A stretch of DNA of 64,000 nucleotides from Tsukamurella sp. 1534 (GTDB lineage Bacteria > Actinomycetota > Actinomycetes > Mycobacteriales > Mycobacteriaceae), in the NCBI RefSeq assembly GCF_000312385.1, contig NZ_HE997626.1, forward strand, positions 1,898,718-1,962,717, written 5' to 3'. Made by a program: the position numbers and the translations under genes. Each line of letters starts with the position of its first letter. The first letter of the stretch is position 1. The notes beneath the pieces are model-generated. The model searched no databases. It was not told the origin of the DNA and was given only the letters and a program-made list of their open reading frames with translations. Of this stretch, positions 53,118 to 61,385 are shown in pieces.

Positions 53118-53930
53118 TCACCCCGTGGCGAAGTCCCGCCGGTTCCTCAGCACCGGCAGCGTGGCCCGGACCTCCTCGATCCGGCCGATCGGCAGGTCCA
53201 CGACGACGAGCTCCGGTCCGTCGCCCGCGGAGGCCAGCACGGCACCGTCGGGCCCCACGGCGAGGGAGCCGCCGACGCCCCGCGGCGCCTTCGAGGGCTC
53301 GGCCTCGTCGGGGCGGGCCTGGTCGACGGCGACGACGTAGGTGGTCGAGTCCAGCGCGCGGGCGCAGGCCAGGGTGGTGAAGGCGTCGAGTTTGCCGGGC
53401 CCGTCCCCCCACGACGCGGGCGCCACGATCACCTGGGCCCCGGCGTCGGCGAGCGCGGTGTACAGGGCGGGGAAACGCAGGTCGTAGCAGGTGCTCAGGC
53501 CCACGGTGGTGCGGTCGACGGTCACCGTGACAGCGCGGTCGCCGGGTTCGACGGTGCGCGATTCGGCGAAGCCGAAGGCGTCGAAGAGGTGGATCTTGTC
53601 GTAGCCGGTGCGCCCGCCGTCGGCGGCGGCGAACAGCAGGGTGTTGCGGACCCGGCCGTCGGAACCCGGGGTGAACATGCCCGCCACGACGTGCACCCCG
53701 GTGCGCGCGGCCGCGGCGGCGACGCGGGAGGCCCACGGCCCGTCGAGCGGCTCGGCGACGGGCCCGAGCGGCACCCCGAACCGGCACATGGTGGCCTCGG
53801 GGAACACGATCAGCCGGGCGCCGGCGGCCGCGGCGCGGTCGAGGTGCTCCTCGACCAGGGCGGCGTTGGCCGCCGGGTCGTCGCTCGCGGCGATCTGCGC
53901 CAGTGCGACGCGCAGCACGGGTGTGGCCAT
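53118..53930 (-). CDS. Carbon-nitrogen hydrolase (nitrilase family)
   Basis: A 270-residue nitrilase-superfamily amidase. The catalytic triad is visible: Glu in IVFPEATMCRFG near residue 43, Lys in YDKIHLFDAFGF near 113, and Cys in STCYDLRFPALY near 148. It fits the Rv0480c position. ATG 53930 is favoured over GTG 53936 because TACGCT lies 6 nt before it. Members cleave small amides such as omega-amido acids or deaminated glutathione; the true substrate is unknown. Confidence 0.9.
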   Translation of the reverse strand: MATPVLRVALAQIAASDDPAANAALVEEHLDRAAAAGARLIVFPEATMCRFGVPLGPVAEPLDGPWASRVAAAAARTGVHVVAGMFTPGSDGRVRNTLLFAAADGGRTGYDKIHLFDAFGFAESRTVEPGDRAVTVTVDRTTVGLSTCYDLRFPALYTALADAGAQVIVAPASWGDGPGKLDAFTTLACARALDSTTYVVAVDQARPDEAEPSKAPRGVGGSLAVGPDGAVLASAGDGPELVVVDLPIGRIEEVRATLPVLRNRRDFATG

Positions 53931-53958
53931 GCGCACAGCGTACTGGCGCCGGCTGGGC

Positions 53959-54732
53959 TCAGGGCGCGACGAACCCCCAGTCGACGGTGAGCAGGTTGTC
54001 CCGGACCGGCCGCCGCGGGGCGCGGGCGGCGCCGCCGGTCTCCACGGCCAGCACGGCGGCCGCGGCCCGCCAGCGCACCCGGTTCCCGTACGGCGCGTAG
54101 CCGGCGGCGTGGTCCCAGCACCGGTCGGCGAGGGTGAGCAGCGCGTGGATCCGCTCCCCGGGCACGTTGTGGTGGATCAGCGCCTTCGGCAGGCGTTCGG
54201 CCAGGTCGGACGGGCGGCCGGTGAACCCGGGGTGCCAGGCCAGGGTGAGCGTGCGCGGCCCCGCGACGTCGAGGGTGAGCCAGCAGCAGCGGCGGCCCAG
54301 CTCGTCGCACGTGCCCTCGACGAACACCCCGCCGGGCGCGAGCCGTTCGGTCACCGTCGTCCAGGCCCCCGCGACCTCGGCCTCGTCGTACTGCCGGAGC
54401 ACGTTGAACGCGCGCACCAGGTGGGGCCGCAGGCCCGCGAGCTCGAAACCGCCGCGCGCGAACTCGACGCCGTCACGGCCGGGGACCACGCGGGCGGGGT
54501 CGATCTCGAGACCCACCACGCGCAGCCCGGGGTTGACGGTGCGCAGCCGCGCCGCCCATTCCAGGGTCGTGTCCGGGCGGGCGCCGTAGCCCACGTCGAC
54601 GGCGAGGGCCGACGGTGCCGCGATCGCGCGCCGCACGGCCGGATCGTGCACCGACCAGCGGTCGCTGCGCCGCAGCCTGTTGAGGCCGGTGGTGCCGCGG
54701 GTGATACGCCCGTCCGGCGCGGGCGCGGACAC
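53959..54732 (-). CDS. Putative SAM-dependent methyltransferase-like protein
   Basis: A 257-residue protein with a methyltransferase-like fold. A glycine-rich motif I candidate is AVDVGYGARPDTTLEWA near residue 44, an acidic loop VVGLEIDPARV near 72, and VFVEGTCDELGRRCCW near 135 in the later part. It is 3 bp from the preceding DUF2505 gene and probably co-transcribed with it. No substrate can be named, and catalytic activity is not certain. Confidence 0.7.
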   Translation of the reverse strand: MSAPAPDGRITRGTTGLNRLRRSDRWSVHDPAVRRAIAAPSALAVDVGYGARPDTTLEWAARLRTVNPGLRVVGLEIDPARVVPGRDGVEFARGGFELAGLRPHLVRAFNVLRQYDEAEVAGAWTTVTERLAPGGVFVEGTCDELGRRCCWLTLDVAGPRTLTLAWHPGFTGRPSDLAERLPKALIHHNVPGERIHALLTLADRCWDHAAGYAPYGNRVRWRAAAAVLAVETGGAARAPRRPVRDNLLTVDWGFVAP

Positions 54733-54735
54733 GGG

Positions 54736-55242
54736 TCAGTGCTTGTCGACCCAGTACTTGAGGTACTCGGCTTCGGCGCGGAACAGGTCGACGAGGTTGA
54801 TGAGGATGAGCTGCTCGAGCTTGGTGCCGACGAACGGCACGAACACCTTCACCACGGTGGTGTAGCGCATGGTGCAGCCGGTCTCGGTGTTGAACAGGTC
54901 GCAGTCGCCCTTGAGGGTGCCGGGGCCCGCGGGGATCGACGCCTTGTAGTCGCCGATCGAGTGCTCGCCGTCCCACGCGCCGTAGAACTCCTGGCGGGTG
55001 ATGATCATGTCCTTCTTCACCACGCCCTGCGCCACCGGCGGCAGGTACTCGTGCGGCAGGTTCTGCTTCTGCACGACGGTGATGCCCTCGTCGTCCACGT
55101 CGAACTCGGAGAGCTCGGACAGCGGCGTGAGGTTCCGGAAGTCGGTCATCTTCTCGTTCCAGTACTCCTCGGTGGAGTACGCGTCGTAGAAGACGTCAGC
55201 GGGGAAGGGGAAGCGCGCCGAGTAGCTGAGACGTCGTGCCAT
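54736..55242 (-). CDS. DUF2505 family protein
   Basis: A 168-residue DUF2505 protein, a START/SRPBCC-like small cavity fold. Landmarks are FPFPADVFYDAYSTEEYWNEK at the N-terminus, DGEHSIGDYKASIPAGPGTLKG in the middle, and the helix FVPFVGTKLEQLILINLVDLF near the end. Function unknown; the fold binds hydrophobic ligands. It is one of two adjacent DUF2505 genes. TAAAGT lies 8 nt before the ATG, so it likely has its own leaderless start. Confidence 0.87.
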   Translation of the reverse strand: MARRLSYSARFPFPADVFYDAYSTEEYWNEKMTDFRNLTPLSELSEFDVDDEGITVVQKQNLPHEYLPPVAQGVVKKDMIITRQEFYGAWDGEHSIGDYKASIPAGPGTLKGDCDLFNTETGCTMRYTTVVKVFVPFVGTKLEQLILINLVDLFRAEAEYLKYWVDKH

Positions 55243-55264
55243 GAGGGGGGACTTTACTAGGAGT

Positions 55265-55786
55265 TCAGCGTTCCGCGATCCACTGCACGGTGAAGTCGCG
55301 CTCGGCCTCCATCAGCTCCTGCAGGTTCTCGATCACCAGGGACTCCACCTTGGAGGCCACGAACGGGATGGACACGGTCGCCTCGCCGCGGGCCGTGATG
55401 AGCGAGCCCTGCGGGCCCGCCTCGATGGTGGCGGATCCGGACATCTGCGCCGGGACGCCCTCGATCTTGGCGGAGAACGTTCCCTCGCAGCGGGTTCCGT
55501 CGAACGGGCCCCACTCCTCGAGCCGGTGGATCTCCAGGCCGCCGGGATGGATCGCGGTGACCACGGCCGGGAGCCGGTCCTCGGGGATCACGTGCACCAC
55601 GAGCACCCGCACGCTGCGGGCGCCGGGCGTCGCGGGGTCGCCGGACACAGCGAGCTCGGCGATGCGGGCGCCCTCGCCGCCGACCTCGGCCACGCGCGCG
55701 GGCCAGTACTGCTCGTCGGTGAACGCGGCGTGCAGGGCGGCCGGGTCGGTGGCGTAGTCGAGCGAGCGCTCGAGACGGGTGCTCAT
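55265..55786 (-). CDS. DUF2505 family protein (tandem paralogue)
   Basis: A 173-residue paralogue of the next gene in the operon. The same landmarks occur: LDYATDPAALHAAFTDEQYW near residue 8, the acidic central strands, and IPFVASKVESLVIENLQELM near the C-terminus, which lines up with VPFVGTKLEQLILINLVDLF of the neighbour. The two are clearly diverged, so the duplication is old. TAACGT lies 8 nt before the ATG, next to the divergent murB -10. Confidence 0.87.
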   Translation of the reverse strand: MSTRLERSLDYATDPAALHAAFTDEQYWPARVAEVGGEGARIAELAVSGDPATPGARSVRVLVVHVIPEDRLPAVVTAIHPGGLEIHRLEEWGPFDGTRCEGTFSAKIEGVPAQMSGSATIEAGPQGSLITARGEATVSIPFVASKVESLVIENLQELMEAERDFTVQWIAER

Positions 55787-55810
55787 GCGGAGACACGTTA
55801 CCGTTGCGGG

Positions 55811-56878
55811 GTGCCTGAACTGCTATCGGAGTTGACCACGTTGCGCCTGGGCGGACCTGCGCGCGGGTACCTGCGCTGCGGAACCGCAGCGCAGGTGGCC
55901 GAGGCCGTCGCCCGCTGCGACGCCGCGTCCGAGCCGGTGCTCCTCGTGGGCGGCGGCTCCAACCTGGTGGTCGCCGACGACGGGTTCGCCGGCACCGTCG
56001 TGCACCTGACCGGCGCCGACGTCGCGATCGACGGGACGACGGTGACCGCCGCCGCGGGCGCGACGTGGGACGACGTGGTCGCGGCGACCGTCGACGCGGG
56101 GCTCGGCGGGCTGGAGTGCCTGTCCGGGATCCCGGGTTCCGCGGGCGCGACGCCCGTGCAGAACGTGGGCGCCTACGGCGTCGAGGTGTCGGCCTGGCTG
56201 GACGCGGTGCAGCTCTACCACCGGGCCACGGGCGAGACGGCGTGGGTGGCCCCGGAGTCCCTGGGCCTGAGGTACCGCACCTCGCGGCTGAAGACCCCGG
56301 ACCCCACCGCGCAGGCCGACGTGGTGCTGGCGGTGCGGTTCGCGCTGTCGGCGGAGGGCAGCGCGCCCATCCGGTACGGCGAGCTGGCGCGCGCCCTGGG
56401 CGTGGATCCCGGTGCGACGGTGGACCCCCGCGCGGCCCGCGAGCACGTGCTGGCGCTGCGGCGCGGCAAGGGCATGGTGCTCGATCCGGCGGACCACGAC
56501 ACCTGGAGCGTGGGGTCCTTCTTCACCAACCCCGTGGTGCCGCAGGACCGGGCCGGGGCCGTCGTGGAGGCGATCACCGCCGCCACGGGGGAGGGCCCGC
56601 CGCAGTACCCCGCGCCCGACGGGGTGAAGCTGTCCGCGGGTTGGCTGATCGAGCGCGCGGGCTTCGCCAAGGGCTTCTCCGGCGGCCGCGCCGGTGTGTC
56701 CCTGTCCACGAAACACACCCTGGCCCTGACCAACCGCGGATCGGGTACCGCGGCCGAGTTGCTCTCCCTGGCAGCGGAAGTCCGGGATGGGGTGTTCGCC
56801 CGATTCGGGGTGGAGCTGCGCCCCGAGCCCGTTCTGGTGGGTACGGAGCTGCCCGCCCCGACCGGTAGAATCCATTAG
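55811..56878 (+). CDS. murB: UDP-N-acetylenolpyruvoylglucosamine reductase
   Basis: A 355-residue FAD enzyme that makes UDP-N-acetylmuramate in peptidoglycan synthesis. Features: TTLRLGGPARGYLRC at the N-terminus, FAD-binding LLVGGGSNLVVADDGF near 45, GLECLSGIPGSAGATPVQNVGAYG near 105, YRTSRLK near 155, the catalytic Ser in WSVGSFFTNPVV near 235, and FSGGRAGVSLSTKHTLALTN near the end. GTG 55811 has TACCGT 6 nt upstream. It is followed with no gap by the L,D-transpeptidase gene, as murB-lprQ in M. tuberculosis. Confidence 0.96.
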   Translation: MPELLSELTTLRLGGPARGYLRCGTAAQVAEAVARCDAASEPVLLVGGGSNLVVADDGFAGTVVHLTGADVAIDGTTVTAAAGATWDDVVAATVDAGLGGLECLSGIPGSAGATPVQNVGAYGVEVSAWLDAVQLYHRATGETAWVAPESLGLRYRTSRLKTPDPTAQADVVLAVRFALSAEGSAPIRYGELARALGVDPGATVDPRAAREHVLALRRGKGMVLDPADHDTWSVGSFFTNPVVPQDRAGAVVEAITAATGEGPPQYPAPDGVKLSAGWLIERAGFAKGFSGGRAGVSLSTKHTLALTNRGSGTAAELLSLAAEVRDGVFARFGVELRPEPVLVGTELPAPTGRIH

Positions 56879-58072
56879 ATGTTCGACATGTTTCGGGCGC
56901 CCCTGGGGCGCCGCACGTTCCTCGGTGCGACCGTCGCCTCGGTGGCGGCCGTCGCCGCCGCGTGCGGCCGCGGCGGCGGGATCCTCCCCGGATCGCAGAA
57001 GGCCGAGGGGCCCACGTACACCTACACCCCGTCGGGCGACGAGAAGCCGGCACCGGCGGCCACGGTCTCCGTCCAGGCGAACGGCGGGCGGTTCCGGCCC
57101 GGGGTGGCGCTGACCAACACCGCCACCGGGAAGCCGGTCAAGCTCAACGCCTCTCCCGACGGCACCACCTACACCGTCGCCGAGCCCCTGGGCTACGGCG
57201 CCACCTACAAGTGGTCCGGCGTCGCGGACGGTGAGGCGGGCACGTTCTCGAGCCTCGACCACGCGGTGACCGTCGTGGACCCGGGCGAGACGCTGTCCGT
57301 GGTGATCAACGTGGCCGACGACGCCGAGGTGGGGATCGGCGCGCCGCTGATCCTCAAGTTCTCGGGCACCGTCGAGGACAAGGAGGCCGTCGAGAAGGCC
57401 CTCGAGGTCACCACCACGCCGCACACCGAGGGATCCTGGGCCTGGCTTCCGGAGGACAACGGTTCGCGCGCGCACTGGCGGCCCAAGGAGTACTGGCGGC
57501 CGGGCACGAAGGTGTCGATGAACGGCAAGCTGTACGGGCTGGACCACGGCGGCGGCGCGTACGGGGCCGCCGATGTGACGAGCGCGTTCCGCATCGGCCG
57601 CGCGCAGATCGTCAAGGCGGACGCGGACTCCCACCGCATCCGGGTGATGCGCGGGACCCAGGTGGTGCTCGATCTGCCGTGCTCCTACGGCGAGGGCGAC
57701 CTGCCGCGCAACGTGACCCGCTCCGGCATCCACGTGGTGAGCGAGATGCACGAGGACTTCTTCATGTCCAACCCCGCGGCGGGGTACTTCAACGTGCGTG
57801 AGCGGTTCGCGGTGCGGATCTCCAACAACGGTGAGTTCATCCACGCCAATCCGCAGACCGTCGGGAACCAGGGCGCGTCGAACGTGACCAACGGCTGCAT
57901 CAACCTGTCCCTGTCGGATGCGCAGTCGTACTTCCAGATCGCGATGATCGGTGACCCGGTGGAGGTGACCAACACGTCGATCCCGCTGTCGGAGGCTGAC
58001 GGGGACATCTTCGACTGGACCATAGACTGGCCCACGTGGCAATCGATGTCGGCACTGAACAAGAAGAACTAG
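56879..58072 (+). CDS. L,D-transpeptidase lipoprotein (LprQ/Ldt5-like)
   Basis: A 397-residue exported cell-wall cross-linking enzyme. The N-terminus GRRTFLGATVASVAAVAAAC has a twin-arginine motif and lipobox AAAC, so a Tat-exported lipoprotein is likely. Immunoglobulin-like domains fill residues 50-250; the YkuD catalytic domain follows, with GEFIHANPQTVGNQG near residue 325 and the Cys motif SNVTNGCINLS near 343. Most family members have His before Gly-Cys; here it is Asn. The gene starts the base after the murB stop. It matches Rv0483 (lprQ) by position. Confidence 0.93.
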   Translation: MFDMFRAPLGRRTFLGATVASVAAVAAACGRGGGILPGSQKAEGPTYTYTPSGDEKPAPAATVSVQANGGRFRPGVALTNTATGKPVKLNASPDGTTYTVAEPLGYGATYKWSGVADGEAGTFSSLDHAVTVVDPGETLSVVINVADDAEVGIGAPLILKFSGTVEDKEAVEKALEVTTTPHTEGSWAWLPEDNGSRAHWRPKEYWRPGTKVSMNGKLYGLDHGGGAYGAADVTSAFRIGRAQIVKADADSHRIRVMRGTQVVLDLPCSYGEGDLPRNVTRSGIHVVSEMHEDFFMSNPAAGYFNVRERFAVRISNNGEFIHANPQTVGNQGASNVTNGCINLSLSDAQSYFQIAMIGDPVEVTNTSIPLSEADGDIFDWTIDWPTWQSMSALNKKN

Positions 58073-58878
58073 GACCGATCGTCCGGTCCGTGTCCTCCGA
58101 GGTCTCGTGCACGGTGCACGGGGCCACGGTGCTGGAGTACCAGATCGCGGTGGCACGGGTTCCCGGGCTGGAGGTGCGCGAGGAGCTGTCGTTCACGCTC
58201 GACGGTGCGCCGCAACCGGTTACGGAGCTCGTGGGCCCGCACGGTTCCCGGCTGCACCGCGTGGAGGCGGCGCCGGGCGAGGCGCGGATGGAGTACCGGG
58301 CGCAGGTCACGGGCACGGCGTCGCCGGAGCCCGTCGACGAGTACCTGCGGTCGGTGTACCTGCGCCCGTCGCGGTACGCGGACGTCGACCGGTTCTTCGG
58401 GTACGCGGGGCGCCAGTTCCCGGGTGGCACGGACGCCGAGAAGGCGTTGGCGGTCAGGGATTTCGTGGCCGGGCGGCTCGACTACCGGCCGGGCGCGAGC
58501 ACGCCGCTGGACGGCGCCTCGGACACCCTGCTCGCGTCCGCGGGCGTGTGCCGGGACTACGCGCACCTCACCGTCGCGCTGCTGCGGGCGCTGAAGCTGC
58601 CCGCGCGGATGACGGCGGTGTACGCCCCCGGCTGCGACCCGATGGACTTCCACGCCGTCGCGGAGGTCCTGATCGACGGGCGCTGGTCCGTGCTCGACGG
58701 TACCGGCCTCGCGCCGCGGGAGACGATGATGCGGATCGCGACCGGCCGCGACGCCGCCGATATCGCGTTCCTCGACAATCACGGCGGATCCATCCGGCTG
58801 CAGCGGCTCGCGGTGACCGCCGCATCGTCGGCGCCGCTCCCCGTCGACGATCCCGCCGCGCTGACCCCGATGGCCTGA
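58036..58878 (+). CDS. Transglutaminase-like domain protein
   Basis: A protein of up to 280 residues with the transglutaminase-like cysteine protease fold. The N-terminal half is a beta-rich domain found in bacterial members. The triad is visible: Cys in ASAGVCRDYAHLTVALLRAL near residue 170, His in DFHAVAEVLIDGRW near 210 and Asp in LDGTGLAPR near 225. The longest reading overlaps the transpeptidase gene by 37 bp; GTG 58090 is a plausible shorter start. No signal peptide is seen, so it is probably cytosolic. Confidence 0.85.
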   Translation: MAIDVGTEQEELGPIVRSVSSEVSCTVHGATVLEYQIAVARVPGLEVREELSFTLDGAPQPVTELVGPHGSRLHRVEAAPGEARMEYRAQVTGTASPEPVDEYLRSVYLRPSRYADVDRFFGYAGRQFPGGTDAEKALAVRDFVAGRLDYRPGASTPLDGASDTLLASAGVCRDYAHLTVALLRALKLPARMTAVYAPGCDPMDFHAVAEVLIDGRWSVLDGTGLAPRETMMRIATGRDAADIAFLDNHGGSIRLQRLAVTAASSAPLPVDDPAALTPMA

Positions 58879-58904
58879 ACCGTCGTCCGCAGCGTTCGCG
58901 CGGG

Positions 58905-59663
58905 TCAGGCGCGCAGGGCGGCCAGGTCCTCGAACACCGCGCGGGCGTCCTCCGGTCCGCGGACGCGGAAGCGGGCGGCGGTCTCGCCGTCGCCCACCTT
59001 GACGGACACGTCGCCGGCGGATTCGAGTACGGCGAAAGCCTTCTCGTCGGTCACGTCGTCGCCCAGGTACAGCACCGCCTGCGCGCCCACGCGGTCGCGG
59101 ATCAGGGTGAGGGCGCGGCCCTTCGACGCGTCGGTGACGGTCAGTTCCAGTACGGCCTTACCCTCGGTGGCGTGCACGCCCGGCACCGAGGCGGGGCCCC
59201 GTCGGGCCTGCTCCAGCGCGCCGTCCGCGTCCGCGGCGTCCGCCACGTTCCGCACGTGCAGCGCCGCGCCCAGCGGCTTCCGCTCCACCGCGGCGCCGGG
59301 GTGGCGGGCGGCGATCTCCTCGAGCCCGGCGAGGACGGCGTCCCGCCGGGCGAGCGCCGCCGCGTCGAGCGGGGATTCGAAACCCTCGGCCCATTCGGCG
59401 CCGTGGCTCCCGACCGTCACGATCGGCTCCTCGACGCCCGACAGCCGGTCCAGGGTGGCGCGGTCCCGCCCCGACACCACGGCGACGGTCACCCCGGGAA
59501 GCGCGGCGAGCGCGACGAGGGCCTCCACGGTTCCCGGCAGCGGGTGCGCCGCGGCGGGATCGGACACGATGGGCGCGGTCACCCCGTCGTAATCGGTGGC
59601 GACGAGCACGCGGGGGAGCCCGGCGAAGAGCTCCAGCGCGGCCCGCAGGTCGGCCGGGATCAC
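58905..59663 (-). CDS. otsB: Trehalose-6-phosphate phosphatase
   Basis: A 252-residue HAD-family phosphatase that removes phosphate from trehalose-6-phosphate. Motif I is [12 protein letters not shown] near residue 20, motif [11 protein letters not shown] near 60, and motif [14 protein letters not shown] near 200. Trehalose is both an osmolyte and the core of mycolate glycolipids. The GTG start overlaps the otsA stop (GTGA), so both steps are made together. Confidence 0.95.
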   Translation of the reverse strand: MIPADLRAALELFAGLPRVLVATDYDGVTAPIVSDPAAAHPLPGTVEALVALAALPGVTVAVVSGRDRATLDRLSGVEEPIVTVGSHGAEWAEGFESPLDAAALARRDAVLAGLEEIAARHPGAAVERKPLGAALHVRNVADAADADGALEQARRGPASVPGVHATEGKAVLELTVTDASKGRALTLIRDRVGAQAVLYLGDDVTDEKAFAVLESAGDVSVKVGDGETAARFRVRGPEDARAVFEDLAALRA

Positions 59664-61186
59664 GTGCGCGGTGCCTCGTCGACCCGGCCGGACAGCGTCT
59701 GCAGGAAGGTTCGGGCCCAGCGGTCCACGTCGTACTGCAGCACCTGGCGGCGCATCGCGCGGATACGGCGCTTACCCTCCTCGGGATCCTGGTGCACCGC
59801 CTCGTCGATGGCGTTCTTGACGCCCTCGAGGTCGTGCGGGTTGCACTGATAGGCCTGGCGGAGTTCGGCTGCGGCGCCGGTGAACTCGCTGAGCACCAGC
59901 GCGCCGGAGGAATCGGTGCGGCAGGCCAGGTACTCCTTGGCGACCAGGTTCATGCCGTCGCGCAGCGGGGTCACCAGCATCACGTCGGCCGCCCCGAAGA
60001 ACGCCAGCAGCTCCCGTCGCGGCACCGGGCGGTGGATGTAGTGGATCGCGGGATGGCCGACCTGCCCGAAGTCGCCGTTGATGCGGCCCACCATGCGCTC
60101 GATGTCGCTGCGCATCGTGCGGTAGGACTCGACCCGTTCGCGCGACGGGGTGGCCAGCTGCACGAACACGTGCCGCTCCGGATCGAGGCGGCCCTCCTCG
60201 TAGAGCTCGCCGATCGCGCGCAGCCGCACGTCGATGCCCTTGGTGTAATCGAGCCGGTCCACGCCGAGCATGATCTTCTCGGGTGAGCCGAGTTCCTTGC
60301 GGAGCGCGCGGGCCCGCTTGCGGGTCTCCGGGGTCTTCGCGGTGGCCGCGAGATCGGCGGAGTCGATGGAGATGGGGAACGCGCCCACCCGGACCGACCG
60401 GAACCCGACGGTGACAACGCCGAACCGCGAGCGCACGCCGATGGTGCCTTTGCTGGTGGGGTAGCCGACGAGCCGGTTCGCCAGGTAGAGGAAGTTCTGC
60501 GCGCCGCCGGGGAGGTGGAAGCCCACGAGGTCGGCGCCGAGGATGCCCTCGATGATCTCGCGCCGCCACGGCATCTGCATGAACAGTTCGACGGGCGGGA
60601 ACGGGATGTGCAGGAAGAACCCGATCTTCACGTCGGGCCGCAGCATCCGCAACATCTTGGGGACCAGCTGCAGCTGGTAGTCCTGCACCCAGACGGTGGC
60701 GTCGGGCGCGGCGATCTTGGCGGTCTCCTCCGCGAACCGGCGGTTGACCTCGACGTAGGTGTTCCACCATTCGCGGTGGTACTCGGGTTTGACGATCACG
60801 TCGTGGTACAGCGGCCAGAGGCTGCCGTTGGAGAAGCCCTCGTAGTGCTCCTGCACCTCCTGTGCGCTGAGCTTGACGGGGCAGAGCAGCATGTTCTCGC
60901 CGTCGATCGGCTCGCCGCCGACGTCCGGGGCGCCGGGCCAGCCGACCCAGGCGCCGTTGTGGGCACTGAGGATCGGCTTGAGCGCCGTCACCAGGCCGCC
61001 CGGTGCCTCCCTCCAGGTGAGGGTGCCGTCCGGGGCGCGCTCGACGTCGACGGGCAGCCGGTTGGCCACCACGACGAACTCGGAGCCGCCCTTCGCGGAG
61101 TCCTTCTTCGCGCGCGCCGTCACCGCGGAGCGCGGTTCCGGATCACGACCATCGGTACGCCCGTCCCCGCCCTCAGCAGCTGCCAT
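59660..61186 (-). CDS. otsA: Trehalose-6-phosphate synthase
   Basis: A 508-residue GT20 glycosyltransferase that joins UDP- or ADP-glucose to glucose-6-phosphate. Landmarks: [17 protein letters not shown] near residue 38, [11 protein letters not shown] near 63, [15 protein letters not shown] near 165, [12 protein letters not shown] near 190, [15 protein letters not shown] near 305 and [22 protein letters not shown] near 415. The first 30 residues are a charged extension that may not be translated; the fold starts near [11 protein letters not shown]. It lies 6 bp after a small ORF that follows thrE. Confidence 0.95.
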   Translation of the reverse strand: MAAAEGGDGRTDGRDPEPRSAVTARAKKDSAKGGSEFVVVANRLPVDVERAPDGTLTWREAPGGLVTALKPILSAHNGAWVGWPGAPDVGGEPIDGENMLLCPVKLSAQEVQEHYEGFSNGSLWPLYHDVIVKPEYHREWWNTYVEVNRRFAEETAKIAAPDATVWVQDYQLQLVPKMLRMLRPDVKIGFFLHIPFPPVELFMQMPWRREIIEGILGADLVGFHLPGGAQNFLYLANRLVGYPTSKGTIGVRSRFGVVTVGFRSVRVGAFPISIDSADLAATAKTPETRKRARALRKELGSPEKIMLGVDRLDYTKGIDVRLRAIGELYEEGRLDPERHVFVQLATPSRERVESYRTMRSDIERMVGRINGDFGQVGHPAIHYIHRPVPRRELLAFFGAADVMLVTPLRDGMNLVAKEYLACRTDSSGALVLSEFTGAAAELRQAYQCNPHDLEGVKNAIDEAVHQDPEEGKRRIRAMRRQVLQYDVDRWARTFLQTLSGRVDEAPRT

Positions 61187-61192
61187 CGCCGG

Positions 61193-61351
61193 TTAGGCCT
61201 CCTTGGGGCCGATGCCCAGCATCGACAGCAGCATCCGGCACTCGTCGGCGTCCTCCGCGTAGGCCGCGACGACTCGCTGCGCCTGGTGCGCGGTCTCGTC
61301 CGCGACGGGCTCCAGTTCGTCTTCGCTGATGTCCGTGGTCTTCGGGGGCAT
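61193..61351 (-). CDS. Small acidic protein between thrE and otsA
   Basis: A 52-residue ORF starting MPPKTTDISEDELEPVADE and ending LLSMLGIGPKEA. It is acidic, helical in pattern and has one Cys. It fits tightly, 34 bp after thrE and 6 bp before otsA, in the same direction. Corynebacterium has a small unnamed gene in the same otsA neighbourhood, as I recall. Its coding-like base use and spacing support it as real; the function is unknown. Confidence 0.75.
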   Translation of the reverse strand: MPPKTTDISEDELEPVADETAHQAQRVVAAYAEDADECRMLLSMLGIGPKEA

Positions 61352-61385
61352 GAACGCACCTTCACTAGGGATTGGTAAGCGCTTG

